A stretch of 31,798 bases of DNA. Source: a virus. Below the pieces are notes generated by a model. It saw only the letters and a program-made list of their open reading frames with translations. It made no database searches and was not told the DNA's origin. Position 1 is the stretch's first letter. Every line of letters begins with the position of its first letter. The translations under genes were made by a program, and so were the position numbers. The DNA lies in IMG/VR virus record IMGVR_UViG_3300044470_000351, positions 1 to 31,798 of that record. The stretch is one strand, 5' to 3'. Positions 12,056-20,762 of the stretch are shown here, piece by piece.

Positions 12056-13141
12056 ATGGCATTGATTACTCCACCATCTTATTATGACTTATCACTCTAT
12101 TCAGATAGCTTGACACTTATAAGAATGGCTATTGAGACCTATTTTGCCAATAACCTCCTTAGAAGCGACTTAAGTAGAGTCATCTTTGCTTCAGAGAAAT
12201 ATGCTTTTAGGCAGAGACTCAATTTAAAGTCTAAAAATGCTAACCCTTCTATTCAAGAATTAGACCTACCTTATATGCGCTACTTCTGGACAGGCAACTG
12301 GCAGATAGACGATAGACCTGCCGTACAGAATGCTACTGCTGGCCTAATGGGCTTTCCAGACTCATCAATAGGCTTTCAAAATATACGGTTTCTACAAGGT
12401 CAAATCATATTCAATTGTACTGCCTTTTTTAGTAGAACCGATGATGCCCAATTGGCTTATGAAACCTTAATTTGGATTCAGAACCCCGCCCCCCAGCAAT
12501 TCACATATGGATCATTAACCTATAAAGGCTATGCTATACAAATACCTATATTATTCGAAGTGGAGGATATACAATGGATGCCCACCTACGATGAAACTGA
12601 ATGGTTGGAAAAAGCCCACATTATACCTATCAACTTTAATATTCACTTGCGATCTACTATTATGAGCCAGATACCCCAAACCCCTCAATCTTCTACATTC
12701 TTTGTTGATTCTCCTCCTGTTATTACTGAAAATGTATTACTAGACTTTTTATCCTATAAGTTTCAAAATACCTATTATGATAAAGCAAACTATGGCCTAG
12801 AGGTTCAAGGTATATTTACAGCCGATCCTGAACTAATGGGTATAGTTTTCACTGAAGATATTACTGCTAATTCTATGACCGTAACCTGGGCATACAATCA
12901 GGCAGTAATGCCTTATTATACTGAAAACACTGTAGTAATAAACGTCAACGGTGCTGATAATTTTACTGCTCCAATGAATCAATTATCATATATCCTCACA
13001 GACTTACATTCTGATTCCACCTATAACATTACTGTTTGGTTTACCTCTGATAATGGCAACATTACAAAGTACGTGACACAGGCTACAACGTTAGCTGGGG
13101 ACAATGGAGTAGGAATTCCTGGTATTATGGGCTACACCTAA
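12056..13141 (+). CDS. Virion structural protein with C-terminal FN3-like domain
   Basis: In this 361-residue protein, residues 1-240 are a beta-rich virion-type domain (MRYFWTGNWQIDDRPAV, LIWIQNPAPQQFTYGSL, YKGYAIQIPILFEVEDIQW). From about 255 to 345 it follows the fibronectin type III pattern: MGIVFTEDITANSMTVTWAY, then LSYILTDLHSDSTYNITVWF, ending in KYVTQATTL. FN3-type domains decorate tail tube and neck proteins in many phages. The gene sits one before the tail sheath, so a tail-terminator, neck or tail-completion role is plausible. The specific role is not recognised. Confidence 0.65.
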   Translation: MALITPPSYYDLSLYSDSLTLIRMAIETYFANNLLRSDLSRVIFASEKYAFRQRLNLKSKNANPSIQELDLPYMRYFWTGNWQIDDRPAVQNATAGLMGFPDSSIGFQNIRFLQGQIIFNCTAFFSRTDDAQLAYETLIWIQNPAPQQFTYGSLTYKGYAIQIPILFEVEDIQWMPTYDETEWLEKAHIIPINFNIHLRSTIMSQIPQTPQSSTFFVDSPPVITENVLLDFLSYKFQNTYYDKANYGLEVQGIFTADPELMGIVFTEDITANSMTVTWAYNQAVMPYYTENTVVINVNGADNFTAPMNQLSYILTDLHSDSTYNITVWFTSDNGNITKYVTQATTLAGDNGVGIPGIMGYT

Positions 13142-13181
13142 TAAAAAAATAAGGACTAAATAAAGGTAAAGGACTAAAACA

Positions 13182-15929
13182 ATGCAAAGTGATCGATTAC
13201 GTTTTCAATACATAGACCAATCTTTTACAGTTGGTACCACAACTGCCATTACAGGGGCTACTGTAATAAAGGCTTCAAAAGGAACCAATTATCCTCAACT
13301 TGTAAATAAAGGAGATACTCAAACTTTTCTAAATTTGTTTGGTGCTCCTTCATCTCAATACCCTGGAGTTCAGGAAGCTTTAGATTTTTTACAAAATTAT
13401 AGTCTATGGATATCAGCACCTGGAGGAGCAATTTCCTCCGCATCTTTGACTTCTTATTATGGTGGTGTATATCTAACTACATTAGGCTCAATGGAACAAT
13501 TTTATGCAGTCACTGAAGGTAATGCTGGAGTTCCATCTATAAACTTCCTTACTTCTGTTCAAACAGGAGATGGATCACCATTATCTGGACCTTCAACTAT
13601 GTCTTATAATGCAGGAACATATACATTGTCTATAAGTAATATCCCTGCTGCATTTTTTTCTGCTGGAAGCATAAGTTCAATTATATTAACCTTTAAAAGA
13701 AGTGATGGCACTATAGCAACCATACCCTTTACTGTAAGTGGTACTTCATTGCTTTGTGTTAACCCTTCTTCAGGATTGACTTTAACAGCAACTAATGCTG
13801 TTTCTTCTACAGGTATAAGTATTATTGGTGCTACTGGTGGTTTTTTTGATAATTACTCAATAACTACATCTACTGGCACTTATTCTGATTTAAGTTTTCA
13901 AACAAATAGTACTTATCTTACTTCTCTATGGGGAACTACAGTTCCATCTGGTACTTTAATGTGGATATATAACATTCAACAATATGTTATTATGGCTCTT
14001 TACCAAACTTCTCCACGAACAACTATTGGTTCATTAACGTTAGGTACAACTTATCCTATAGATACACGTACTACAGTAGCAACACAATATTCTTCTATAT
14101 TTACTTTCTTAGGATCAGCCACATTATCTAATGGAACAACATATCCTCTAACAATATGTAATAATACCTACTCCTTAACTCCAAAAATAGGAGGAACAGG
14201 TTCATCAATTCCAGTAACCTCGACTGCTACTTTAATTCAAGCTATTATGAATTCTCTTACAAATGCCTTTGTTCCTGGTGGTTATGCTGTAACCAATACT
14301 ACCTCTACAATAACCATTACCTATTCAGGTAATACTCTTGCGCCTTCAATTGTACTAGGTTCTTTACTTACAGCAGTCCCCTATGCTGTTAATTTTGTTA
14401 CACAGTATACAGTAGGGGGTCCTGGATCAGAAACCAATGGCTCTTTTATTCTAAATGGAACTCAATTTACTTTAGGTGCGACACTAATATCAAATACCAC
14501 AACTCTAGCTGCTGCTATAACTTCTGCGTGTACAGGAAATACAGGAAGTTATATAGTATCTAATCTAGGACCTATTATTAGTATTACTTATCCTATATCT
14601 TTGCCTGGACCTATCCTTTCATTTAATTCTTCTATGGGTGGGTTTACAACAACTATTACCAGTATCCCTGTAGCACCAACACCAACAGCAACTATAACTT
14701 CAAACCCATACTATAATACCTTTACCTTTAATTATACTGAACTAGCATATACAGGTTATAATTATACTAATGGTGGTAAGCCTTATATTTTAAGTCCTAG
14801 TCCTACAGCCGTAGATTCCTCTGGAAATAGTACCTATGCAGGAACTGTATTGGCAGGAGATAGTTTCTTAAATGCTATTTGTTATCAGAATTTTACAAAC
14901 ACACTAGCGGGATATACATGGAATCCTTCAGCACAAAATCTACAAGGAACTCGTGCAGCTTCTTCTATTTATCTTAATCCAACTGTAAGCTCTTATCAAT
15001 CAACATACTTGCCAATAGTATTAGCTGCGGGATGGAATATGATGACTCTCCCCGCCTTAGATAATGTAAATATATTCTTTGATCCAGAGTGTGATTTAGC
15101 AACTGCTTCTACAATGGCTTCAATGAGGACAGGCTCTATTTCTGATCCTTCTTTCTCAACCTATATAACAGGTATAAAAGTATCAGATGGTATATCTATA
15201 GGAAATTCCGATGTAAATAATGTAGTAAATGATCTTATTACAGCTCGGGCATCTTATCCTAATCTCTCTGGACTAGCGTATTATTGTAATGAGTTTCAAC
15301 AAACAGAAAATTATAATGGAACTACTTACTATAACATTCCTATAGGAGCTATAGCTTCAATGCTTGCCCTTATTATGGATGTAAAACTAGGTGGAGCGGC
15401 ACCAATGTATACTAATGAGGGGCAACCTTCTATTGGTGGACAAATAAATAAAGCTGTATCCAATCAAAAGTATAATTTTCAAGCTCAACATTTTAGTGCT
15501 TTATCTGCTGTTGGGTTGAATCCAATAATTCTTGACCCTTATTATCAGCTTATGATAACATCTCAATTAACAGCCCAGTCCCCTGCTAATGTTACGGATT
15601 GGTCTTATCTTGGTCACCAAATGTCCTTTGATCTGTTTATGGCCGAGATTAGACAAAATGTAATGATACCTCAAATTGGCAAGCTGATTGATTCTGCTCA
15701 TATGCAGTTAAGAACAGATCAATCAAACATTATTCTAAATAAGCGATTATCAGGACCTACAGCAATATGGAGTGCTGGTCAGGTATTCATTACTGAAGTT
15801 AATACTCCTGAAACTAAGGCCCAGAATAACTTTATTATGAAAATTCGTGTCAAAGTTACTCCCTTCTCAGAATACTGCACATTAATTTTTAATAATGTGG
15901 GGCAAACCTCCTCAGTTACTACAGCATAG
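13182..15929 (+). CDS. Tail sheath protein
   Basis: At 915 residues this is longer than T4 gp18 (659). The N-terminus (LRFQYIDQSFTVGTTTAITG, then TVIKASKGTNYPQLVNKGD and TFLNLFGAP) and the C-terminal core (YKFQ-like NKAVSNQKYNFQAQHFS; VDWSYLGHQMSF-like text; SAGQVFITEVNTPETKAQNN; IRVKVTPFSEYC) are those of contractile sheath proteins. The extra length is in residues about 110-480, where several beta-rich surface modules are inserted, two of them (306-390 and 419-473) of the kind that recurs in other tail proteins here. The sheath forms the contracting outer tube. Its leader has GGACTAA twice and no classical Shine-Dalgarno. A terminator follows directly. Confidence 0.9.
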   Translation: MQSDRLRFQYIDQSFTVGTTTAITGATVIKASKGTNYPQLVNKGDTQTFLNLFGAPSSQYPGVQEALDFLQNYSLWISAPGGAISSASLTSYYGGVYLTTLGSMEQFYAVTEGNAGVPSINFLTSVQTGDGSPLSGPSTMSYNAGTYTLSISNIPAAFFSAGSISSIILTFKRSDGTIATIPFTVSGTSLLCVNPSSGLTLTATNAVSSTGISIIGATGGFFDNYSITTSTGTYSDLSFQTNSTYLTSLWGTTVPSGTLMWIYNIQQYVIMALYQTSPRTTIGSLTLGTTYPIDTRTTVATQYSSIFTFLGSATLSNGTTYPLTICNNTYSLTPKIGGTGSSIPVTSTATLIQAIMNSLTNAFVPGGYAVTNTTSTITITYSGNTLAPSIVLGSLLTAVPYAVNFVTQYTVGGPGSETNGSFILNGTQFTLGATLISNTTTLAAAITSACTGNTGSYIVSNLGPIISITYPISLPGPILSFNSSMGGFTTTITSIPVAPTPTATITSNPYYNTFTFNYTELAYTGYNYTNGGKPYILSPSPTAVDSSGNSTYAGTVLAGDSFLNAICYQNFTNTLAGYTWNPSAQNLQGTRAASSIYLNPTVSSYQSTYLPIVLAAGWNMMTLPALDNVNIFFDPECDLATASTMASMRTGSISDPSFSTYITGIKVSDGISIGNSDVNNVVNDLITARASYPNLSGLAYYCNEFQQTENYNGTTYYNIPIGAIASMLALIMDVKLGGAAPMYTNEGQPSIGGQINKAVSNQKYNFQAQHFSALSAVGLNPIILDPYYQLMITSQLTAQSPANVTDWSYLGHQMSFDLFMAEIRQNVMIPQIGKLIDSAHMQLRTDQSNIILNKRLSGPTAIWSAGQVFITEVNTPETKAQNNFIMKIRVKVTPFSEYCTLIFNNVGQTSSVTTA

Positions 15930-15946
15930 GATTGAAAATTAGAGTG

Positions 15947-15977
15947 AAACTCCTACTAACTATAGTAGGAGTTTTTT
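15947..15977 (+). terminator. Intrinsic terminator after the sheath gene, overlapping the next ribosome site
   Basis: A 12-bp stem at 15947-15958 and 15963-15974 (core AACTCCTACTA/TAGTAGGAGTT) has a four-base loop and then a T-run to 15977. The 3' arm contains TAGGAG, the only Shine-Dalgarno site for the endonuclease ATG at 15978, so the hairpin both ends transcription and hides that site. Confidence 0.9.
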
Positions 15978-16580
15978 ATGGGTATAATTTATTGCGCTAC
16001 AAATAAATTAAATGGAATGATGTATTTTGGGTATTCTACTCGAATTCTAGAAAAAAGACAAAAAGAGCATCAAGATATGGTAAAATATGGTTCTAGCTGT
16101 TATTTTCATAGTGCTATTAGAAAATATGGCTGGAATAATTTTTCATGGAAAGTGATAGATTATGCTAATACAAAAAAGGAATTAGGAATATTAGAAATGC
16201 TTTATATTGAAATGTTTGATACATGCTTCCCTAGAAAAGGATATAATATGACAGAGGGTAATGATGGAGGAGTACAAAATGAAAAAACAAAAAATAAAAT
16301 GAGTGAATCTCAAAAATTAAGGCATAAACATTATATTCATCCTATGGCAGGTAGACATCATTCAGAAGAAGCAAAAAAAAAGATGTCAAAAAGTCATGAG
16401 GGAAAGCAAATAGGATCAGAAAATGGAATGTTTGGTAAACACTTTTCTCAAGAAACTATTGCTAAATTTAAAGAAGCCAGACAGGGGAGCAAACATCCAA
16501 TGTATGGTAAGCACCACTCTGAGGAAACCAAAAAAAAGATTAGTGAAAGTAAAAAGAAGTTTATGAAGAAAATAGACTAA
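15978..16580 (+). CDS. GIY-YIG homing endonuclease with NUMOD3 arm
   Basis: This 200-residue free-standing endonuclease has a GIY-YIG domain in residues 1-95: GIIYCATNKLNGMMYFGYS gives Tyr5, Tyr16 and Gly18. Arg27 and Glu73 (ILEMLYIEMFD) match the catalytic Arg27 and Glu75 of I-TevI, and KGYNMTEGNDGG follows. Residues 105-195 hold NUMOD3 units ([52 protein letters not shown]) for DNA binding. It is inserted between the sheath and tube genes, and likely cuts the matching site in related phages that lack it. Translation should be low from sheath transcripts because its ribosome site lies in the terminator stem. Its NUMOD3 units resemble those of the broken gene at 1-915. Confidence 0.9.
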   Translation: MGIIYCATNKLNGMMYFGYSTRILEKRQKEHQDMVKYGSSCYFHSAIRKYGWNNFSWKVIDYANTKKELGILEMLYIEMFDTCFPRKGYNMTEGNDGGVQNEKTKNKMSESQKLRHKHYIHPMAGRHHSEEAKKKMSKSHEGKQIGSENGMFGKHFSQETIAKFKEARQGSKHPMYGKHHSEETKKKISESKKKFMKKID

Positions 16581-16596
16581 TTAGAAGAGGAATATA

Positions 16597-17319
16597 ATGG
16601 CAGACTCAACAGGTCAAGTTACACTTTTAATGAACTCGGGTATTGATGCTTTTACCAATCTTTATGATATACAAATGGTATTTCCTACAAATGTTACTCC
16701 TTCATATGATTCTACTGCTACTTCAGGAGCAGGAGGATACGCTTATAGTGTTCGTGCTATGGGGTTTCAGCCCCCCGAGCTAACTTTGATGATATATAAT
16801 TCTGATTACAAAGGGGTTCAGTTGACAAAACAGGCTCCAAAAATACAAGGAGAGAGAACTTTTACTATTGAATTTAGAATGGATACTAATTATTATTTAT
16901 ATTATGATTTATTACAATGGAAACATATTTGGGTTGATCCTTCTGGAGAAGGAAACATTCAACCTGGGAGCTTATCCGATAATATAATGGATTCTACTAC
17001 TACTCCTGTAACTGGGAATATAGCACAATATGGACAAATAACTGTAGGGGCATACTCTGTTACTACTCCTTTAGATGGTTATTCTGATCCTTCTAATGTA
17101 GTAGATATAACATCACCTGGGGCTTCTTGGATTTTCTGGGATGTAGTATGCAATAAAGTAGGAACCCCTAATTATCAGCGGGCCGGAGCTGATGCAGTTA
17201 CAGTTACTGCTGAGTTTATTTTTGGTAGGTATAGTGAACCTTACTCTAATGGCTCCCCTTTAGCCCTAGCTACTCCTGGATCAACTATTCCTGCTCTTAC
17301 AGGAAATGCAGCAAACTAA
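16597..17319 (+). CDS. Tail tube protein, gp19-like
   Basis: This 240-residue protein has the T4-gp19-type tube pattern: N-terminal TGQVTLLMNSGIDAFTNLYD, a central strand pair (RAMGFQPPELTLMIYNSDYK), KIQGERTFTIEFRMDTNYYL, then the C-terminal VTVTAEFIFGRYS. Its place after the sheath, interrupted only by the endonuclease, is the usual sheath-tube order. It is longer than T4 gp19 (163) because of an insertion around residues 120-180 and an Ala/Pro-rich tail. AGAGGA precedes the ATG, and a strong terminator follows, as expected for a highly expressed tube subunit. Confidence 0.85.
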   Translation: MADSTGQVTLLMNSGIDAFTNLYDIQMVFPTNVTPSYDSTATSGAGGYAYSVRAMGFQPPELTLMIYNSDYKGVQLTKQAPKIQGERTFTIEFRMDTNYYLYYDLLQWKHIWVDPSGEGNIQPGSLSDNIMDSTTTPVTGNIAQYGQITVGAYSVTTPLDGYSDPSNVVDITSPGASWIFWDVVCNKVGTPNYQRAGADAVTVTAEFIFGRYSEPYSNGSPLALATPGSTIPALTGNAAN

Positions 17320-17332
17320 AATTATAAAAATT

Positions 17333-17359
17333 AAGCCCTTCCTTGCGGAGGGCTTTTTT
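17333..17359 (+). terminator. Intrinsic terminator after the tube gene
   Basis: A stem AAGCCCT/AGGGCTT (17333-17339 and 17349-17355) with an inner CC/GG pairing around TTGC is followed by a six-T run. It lies 13 bases past the tube stop codon. Confidence 0.9.
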
Positions 17360-17360
17360 A

Positions 17361-17372
17361 TACTAATTATAC
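17361..17372 (+). promoter_or_regulatory. Recurring ACTAA-type motif abutting a start
   Basis: TACTAATTATAC lies directly between the tube terminator and the ATG at 17373. Transcription must either read through or restart here, so this copy is a good test of promoter function. Confidence 0.45.
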
Positions 17373-17945
17373 ATGAGTACTGGTCAATTAACTACTCTTC
17401 TCAATGTTGAAAGTTCAAGGGCTTTTTCTAATCTTTTTGAAGTGAGTATAACGAAAAGTACTGGTTTTGCGTTCTCATCTGATTCCTCTTCTATACCCTA
17501 TCAAGCTAAATCCTTAAACTTTTCTGATAATTTTGGATTTAAGTTAGAATTAAATGAAGCAATACAAATGTTTATGATGAAGGGTGTAGAGAGAATAAAG
17601 GGAGTTAGTATTGTATTTAAGGAAACAAGTAACTATACTATTACTAATCTAATAAAATCATGGATGAATTCAATATATGACTTTAATCAGCATGTATTTC
17701 TATCTGGAGACCCAACTGGAACTATTACGGTAAACCTTGATGACAACCACTCCCATGTAGGTTCTATTGTAATAGAAGATGTAATACCTCAAACTTTAAC
17801 CTATCCAAACTATACATGGTCTGATTCAAATCCCATTGATATAACAGCTACTTTTGCGTGTGGTAGAGTATACTGGAATAATAGTTATGATGATACTTTA
17901 AGTTCAAATTCTAAAAATTCTTATTATGTAGGTAAAGGAATATAA
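17373..17945 (+). CDS. Second tail-tube-like protein (gp19/gp54-like)
   Basis: This 190-residue protein is a paralogue of the tube: its start STGQLTTLLNVESSRAFSNL aligns with the tube's TGQVTLLMNSGIDAFTNLYD. The order of elements that follows is the same (FKLELNEAIQMFMMKGVERI, then GVSIVFKETSNYTITNLI, ending with the strand IDITATFACGRVYW). In T4, gp54 shares the tube fold and forms the tube initiator on the baseplate, so an initiator or a second tube ring is the likely role. The next gene is gp25-like, which fits. Its TAA overlaps the next ATG (TAATG). No Shine-Dalgarno site is present. Confidence 0.75.
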   Translation: MSTGQLTTLLNVESSRAFSNLFEVSITKSTGFAFSSDSSSIPYQAKSLNFSDNFGFKLELNEAIQMFMMKGVERIKGVSIVFKETSNYTITNLIKSWMNSIYDFNQHVFLSGDPTGTITVNLDDNHSHVGSIVIEDVIPQTLTYPNYTWSDSNPIDITATFACGRVYWNNSYDDTLSSNSKNSYYVGKGI

Positions 17946-18331
17946 TGGCAAATACAAATAGTATAAGTGTAGACAAATATGCCGATATTCCTTATGATGG
18001 TGCTACTGGAAATTTTCTTCAAGCTACCAGTATAGATGCTATAAAAAATGTAATTAAGATGTATTTATTTTCTAAAAATGGAGATTACCAAAGAAACATA
18101 ACTAAGGGTGGAGTTTTATTCGACATGATAGGAAAGAAGCTTACTGATGTAAATGCACAACTTTTAGAAAAAAAGATAACTGATGCTTTAAATCAATTTT
18201 CTAATATTAATGTAAATAGTGTACTGGTATCTTTAGATATTCAAAATAAAATGTTTATAGCTAAAATAACCTTTTCTGATACTTATAATAAATTCGTTTC
18301 TTCTACCTCAATAGGAGTATCAGCCTCATGA
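17945..18331 (+). CDS. Baseplate wedge protein, gp25-like
   Basis: In this 128-residue protein residues 26-110 match the GPW/gp25 family: SIDAIKNVIKMYLFSKNGDY, then GGVLFDMIGKKLTD and ITDALNQFSNINVNSVLVSL. Gp25 staples the gp6 wedges to the sheath and tube initiator, so the order tube-like, gp25, gp6 is the expected baseplate layout. AAAGGAATATA-ATG gives the ribosome site. Both its ends overlap neighbours (TAATG and ATGA), showing tight coupling. Confidence 0.9.
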   Translation: MANTNSISVDKYADIPYDGATGNFLQATSIDAIKNVIKMYLFSKNGDYQRNITKGGVLFDMIGKKLTDVNAQLLEKKITDALNQFSNINVNSVLVSLDIQNKMFIAKITFSDTYNKFVSSTSIGVSAS

Positions 18332-20754
18332 AACAATTTGATTCCGCTTCAATAGCGAGTAGAACATTAGCTTCCTTGTCTACAAGTAGTAATTGGTCTC
18401 AGTTATTAGGAGATAGCGCTACTACTGAACTCATTTCTTCTTTTGCTGACTCCGAAGCAGAATCAGTACGATATATGGAAAATTTACTCTCTGAAGCAAA
18501 ATGGGGGTATGCTCAAAATCTATCTTCCTTTGTTACTCAAGCTTCTTATTTAGGGTATATACCACAAAGAAGAGTATCCGCTATTGGCACTATATATATT
18601 TCCCATGATCCCCAAATGGCTAATTTAGGTGCTACCTTATTTACATTAAGCGATTTACAATCTAATTTAACTACTTATGGAGGGAGTACAATTCCCATAG
18701 CAGTAGGTACTGTATTTTCAACTACTACTTCTCCACAAATAAAATTTTTATCTACTCAAGCAGTAGCTTATGCTTCTGGTATGCAGTATTTAGCAATACC
18801 AGTTATTCAAGGAGTAGTATCTTCAGTTGTGACAACAATGCTAGGAAATCCTTTTGAAGAAATACAAATAACTGATAATACTATAGAAGATGCTTCTAAT
18901 TCTATTTCTTCACAGTTTTTTTATGTGAATATTACTCCAGCAGGAACAAGTACTTCTGTACTTTGGAATAAACTAGAAGATATTTATTTAGCTGATAGTA
19001 CTGACACTAGCTATGATATTAAGGTTCCTACTGACCTTTCTTCAACAATAGTTAGATTTGGTAATGGAATTGTTGGAATGATTGTCCCCGCTCAATCAAC
19101 AGCATCGGTAACTTATATAAGCTCCCTTGGTATTGATGGTAATATAAATAGCAATTATAGTGTTAATACTATTCTAACTCCTCTACCAATAAGTATGTAT
19201 TGTTCTAATCTTTCTCCTATACTAGGAGGAGCAAGTATAGATACCCCATTAAACATTCAGGGGAAAGCACCTACGGCATATGTGATAAATGGAGGATCAA
19301 TTATATCTGCCCCAGGATATAAAGCCCTAATAGAAAGTTTCAGCTATGTTAAAACTGCTTCTGTATATGCTGCTTTGTATCTTAACCCACTTTCTGGTTT
19401 AACCCAGAATACCATTATGTATTCAGCTATTAATACAGAGGGGGCAGATGCTAATTATGATGTTTATTCAGGGACCTCAGGATTATTAGTAAGTGCTGTA
19501 GAAACAGCTTTACTAAATAAAAATTCTCCTTTGGATGTAATTCAATATATCTCCCCTAATTTTTTGCATGTAAAATTTAATATAATAGCACAAGCATTAT
19601 CCCTATCTTCTATATCCTTATCTTCGTTAGAATCTACTATACAGGAAGATATTTATTCCAATTTTGGCACATTAACACAATCTTTTAATTCAGTATATGA
19701 TAATTCTGCTCTTTTATCCTATATTAATAAAAACTACTCCTTACAACAAATAAGCCCTCAGTTAGAGGCTGTGACTAATCTTTTACCAAGTAATTTTACT
19801 ATTGATAATGCTCATTCAGGAAGTTATCTCTCTAATTTTTATTTTGATCCTTCCTTTAATTCTTTGTATGGTTTTGACAACAATCATCAATATTGTCTTA
19901 AAATAAACATCATATTTACTTGTGCTTCCTGTTTATCTAATAGTAGAACCTTATTTTTAGTTCCTATCTCAAGTACAGCCATAGCTTATACCTGTACAAT
20001 AAACTCATCAGCTATGATAGTAGGTATAGGCAATTCATATACTACTTTTACTTTTAATAGCACAGTGTTTTCCCCTGGTTCTTCTCCTTCCTTTACTATA
20101 CCTGTATCTCCTGTCCCGACAGTAGCTTCAGTAATGAAAGCAATATGGACTACTCTTAATGCCAGTTCGTATAATACCTCTTATAGTTTTATTTTAGGTA
20201 GTAATAATGTTTTATATGTAACTCCATTATCTACAACAGTTGGTTCTTCCTCAATAAGCCTTTCTCTAACCACTGGATTACAAGGAATTACATTTAATAC
20301 AGTAAATTCGGGAAACTGGCAAGTATTACAATATCCTTATATTTCTGTTGTTACTGATAATAATTATATGCTAAATTATGTTTTAAACAATAATACAGCT
20401 CCATATGTAATACCTAGTACTAACACATCATTAGTAGTAGGAAGTAATATAGAAACACTCTATATACCTTTTGCTATAACTTTTGATTATTCTACATTAA
20501 ATCCTTCTAATTTAAGCTCTACTCAGTTAGGATCAGGAAGTATTAGTATACCTACCTTATTGCCTGGAGGAAGTGCTAATTCGTATTATTTGAATTTTAG
20601 TTCCTCTACCGCTAATGAAAATGTAGTGATAGAGGTTATTGCTATGCCTATTTCTGGAAATATTGTTCCTTATGCTGAAAATAATATAGTTCAACTAGGG
20701 CAGATAACCCAAAATGGTATTACTGTTGACGATGTTATAATACAACTACAATAG
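18328..20754 (+). CDS. Baseplate wedge protein, gp6/J-like
   Basis: In this 808-residue protein the N-terminus (ELISSFADSEAESVRYMENL) and the conserved stretch at about residues 240-275 (STIVRFGNGIVGMIVP followed by SVTYISSLGIDGNINSN) are typical of the Baseplate-J/gp6 family. That family forms the ring of wedge dimers. Residues 290-480 continue the family's C-terminal part (KALIESFSYVKTASVYAALY). An extra region, about 540-650, is a beta-rich module (FTFNSTVFSPGSSPSFTIPV) of the type that recurs in the sheath and the fibre proteins. The start overlaps the gp25 stop (ATGA). Confidence 0.85.
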   Translation: MKQFDSASIASRTLASLSTSSNWSQLLGDSATTELISSFADSEAESVRYMENLLSEAKWGYAQNLSSFVTQASYLGYIPQRRVSAIGTIYISHDPQMANLGATLFTLSDLQSNLTTYGGSTIPIAVGTVFSTTTSPQIKFLSTQAVAYASGMQYLAIPVIQGVVSSVVTTMLGNPFEEIQITDNTIEDASNSISSQFFYVNITPAGTSTSVLWNKLEDIYLADSTDTSYDIKVPTDLSSTIVRFGNGIVGMIVPAQSTASVTYISSLGIDGNINSNYSVNTILTPLPISMYCSNLSPILGGASIDTPLNIQGKAPTAYVINGGSIISAPGYKALIESFSYVKTASVYAALYLNPLSGLTQNTIMYSAINTEGADANYDVYSGTSGLLVSAVETALLNKNSPLDVIQYISPNFLHVKFNIIAQALSLSSISLSSLESTIQEDIYSNFGTLTQSFNSVYDNSALLSYINKNYSLQQISPQLEAVTNLLPSNFTIDNAHSGSYLSNFYFDPSFNSLYGFDNNHQYCLKINIIFTCASCLSNSRTLFLVPISSTAIAYTCTINSSAMIVGIGNSYTTFTFNSTVFSPGSSPSFTIPVSPVPTVASVMKAIWTTLNASSYNTSYSFILGSNNVLYVTPLSTTVGSSSISLSLTTGLQGITFNTVNSGNWQVLQYPYISVVTDNNYMLNYVLNNNTAPYVIPSTNTSLVVGSNIETLYIPFAITFDYSTLNPSNLSSTQLGSGSISIPTLLPGGSANSYYLNFSSSTANENVVIEVIAMPISGNIVPYAENNIVQLGQITQNGITVDDVIIQLQ

Positions 20755-20762
20755 GATAAAGT

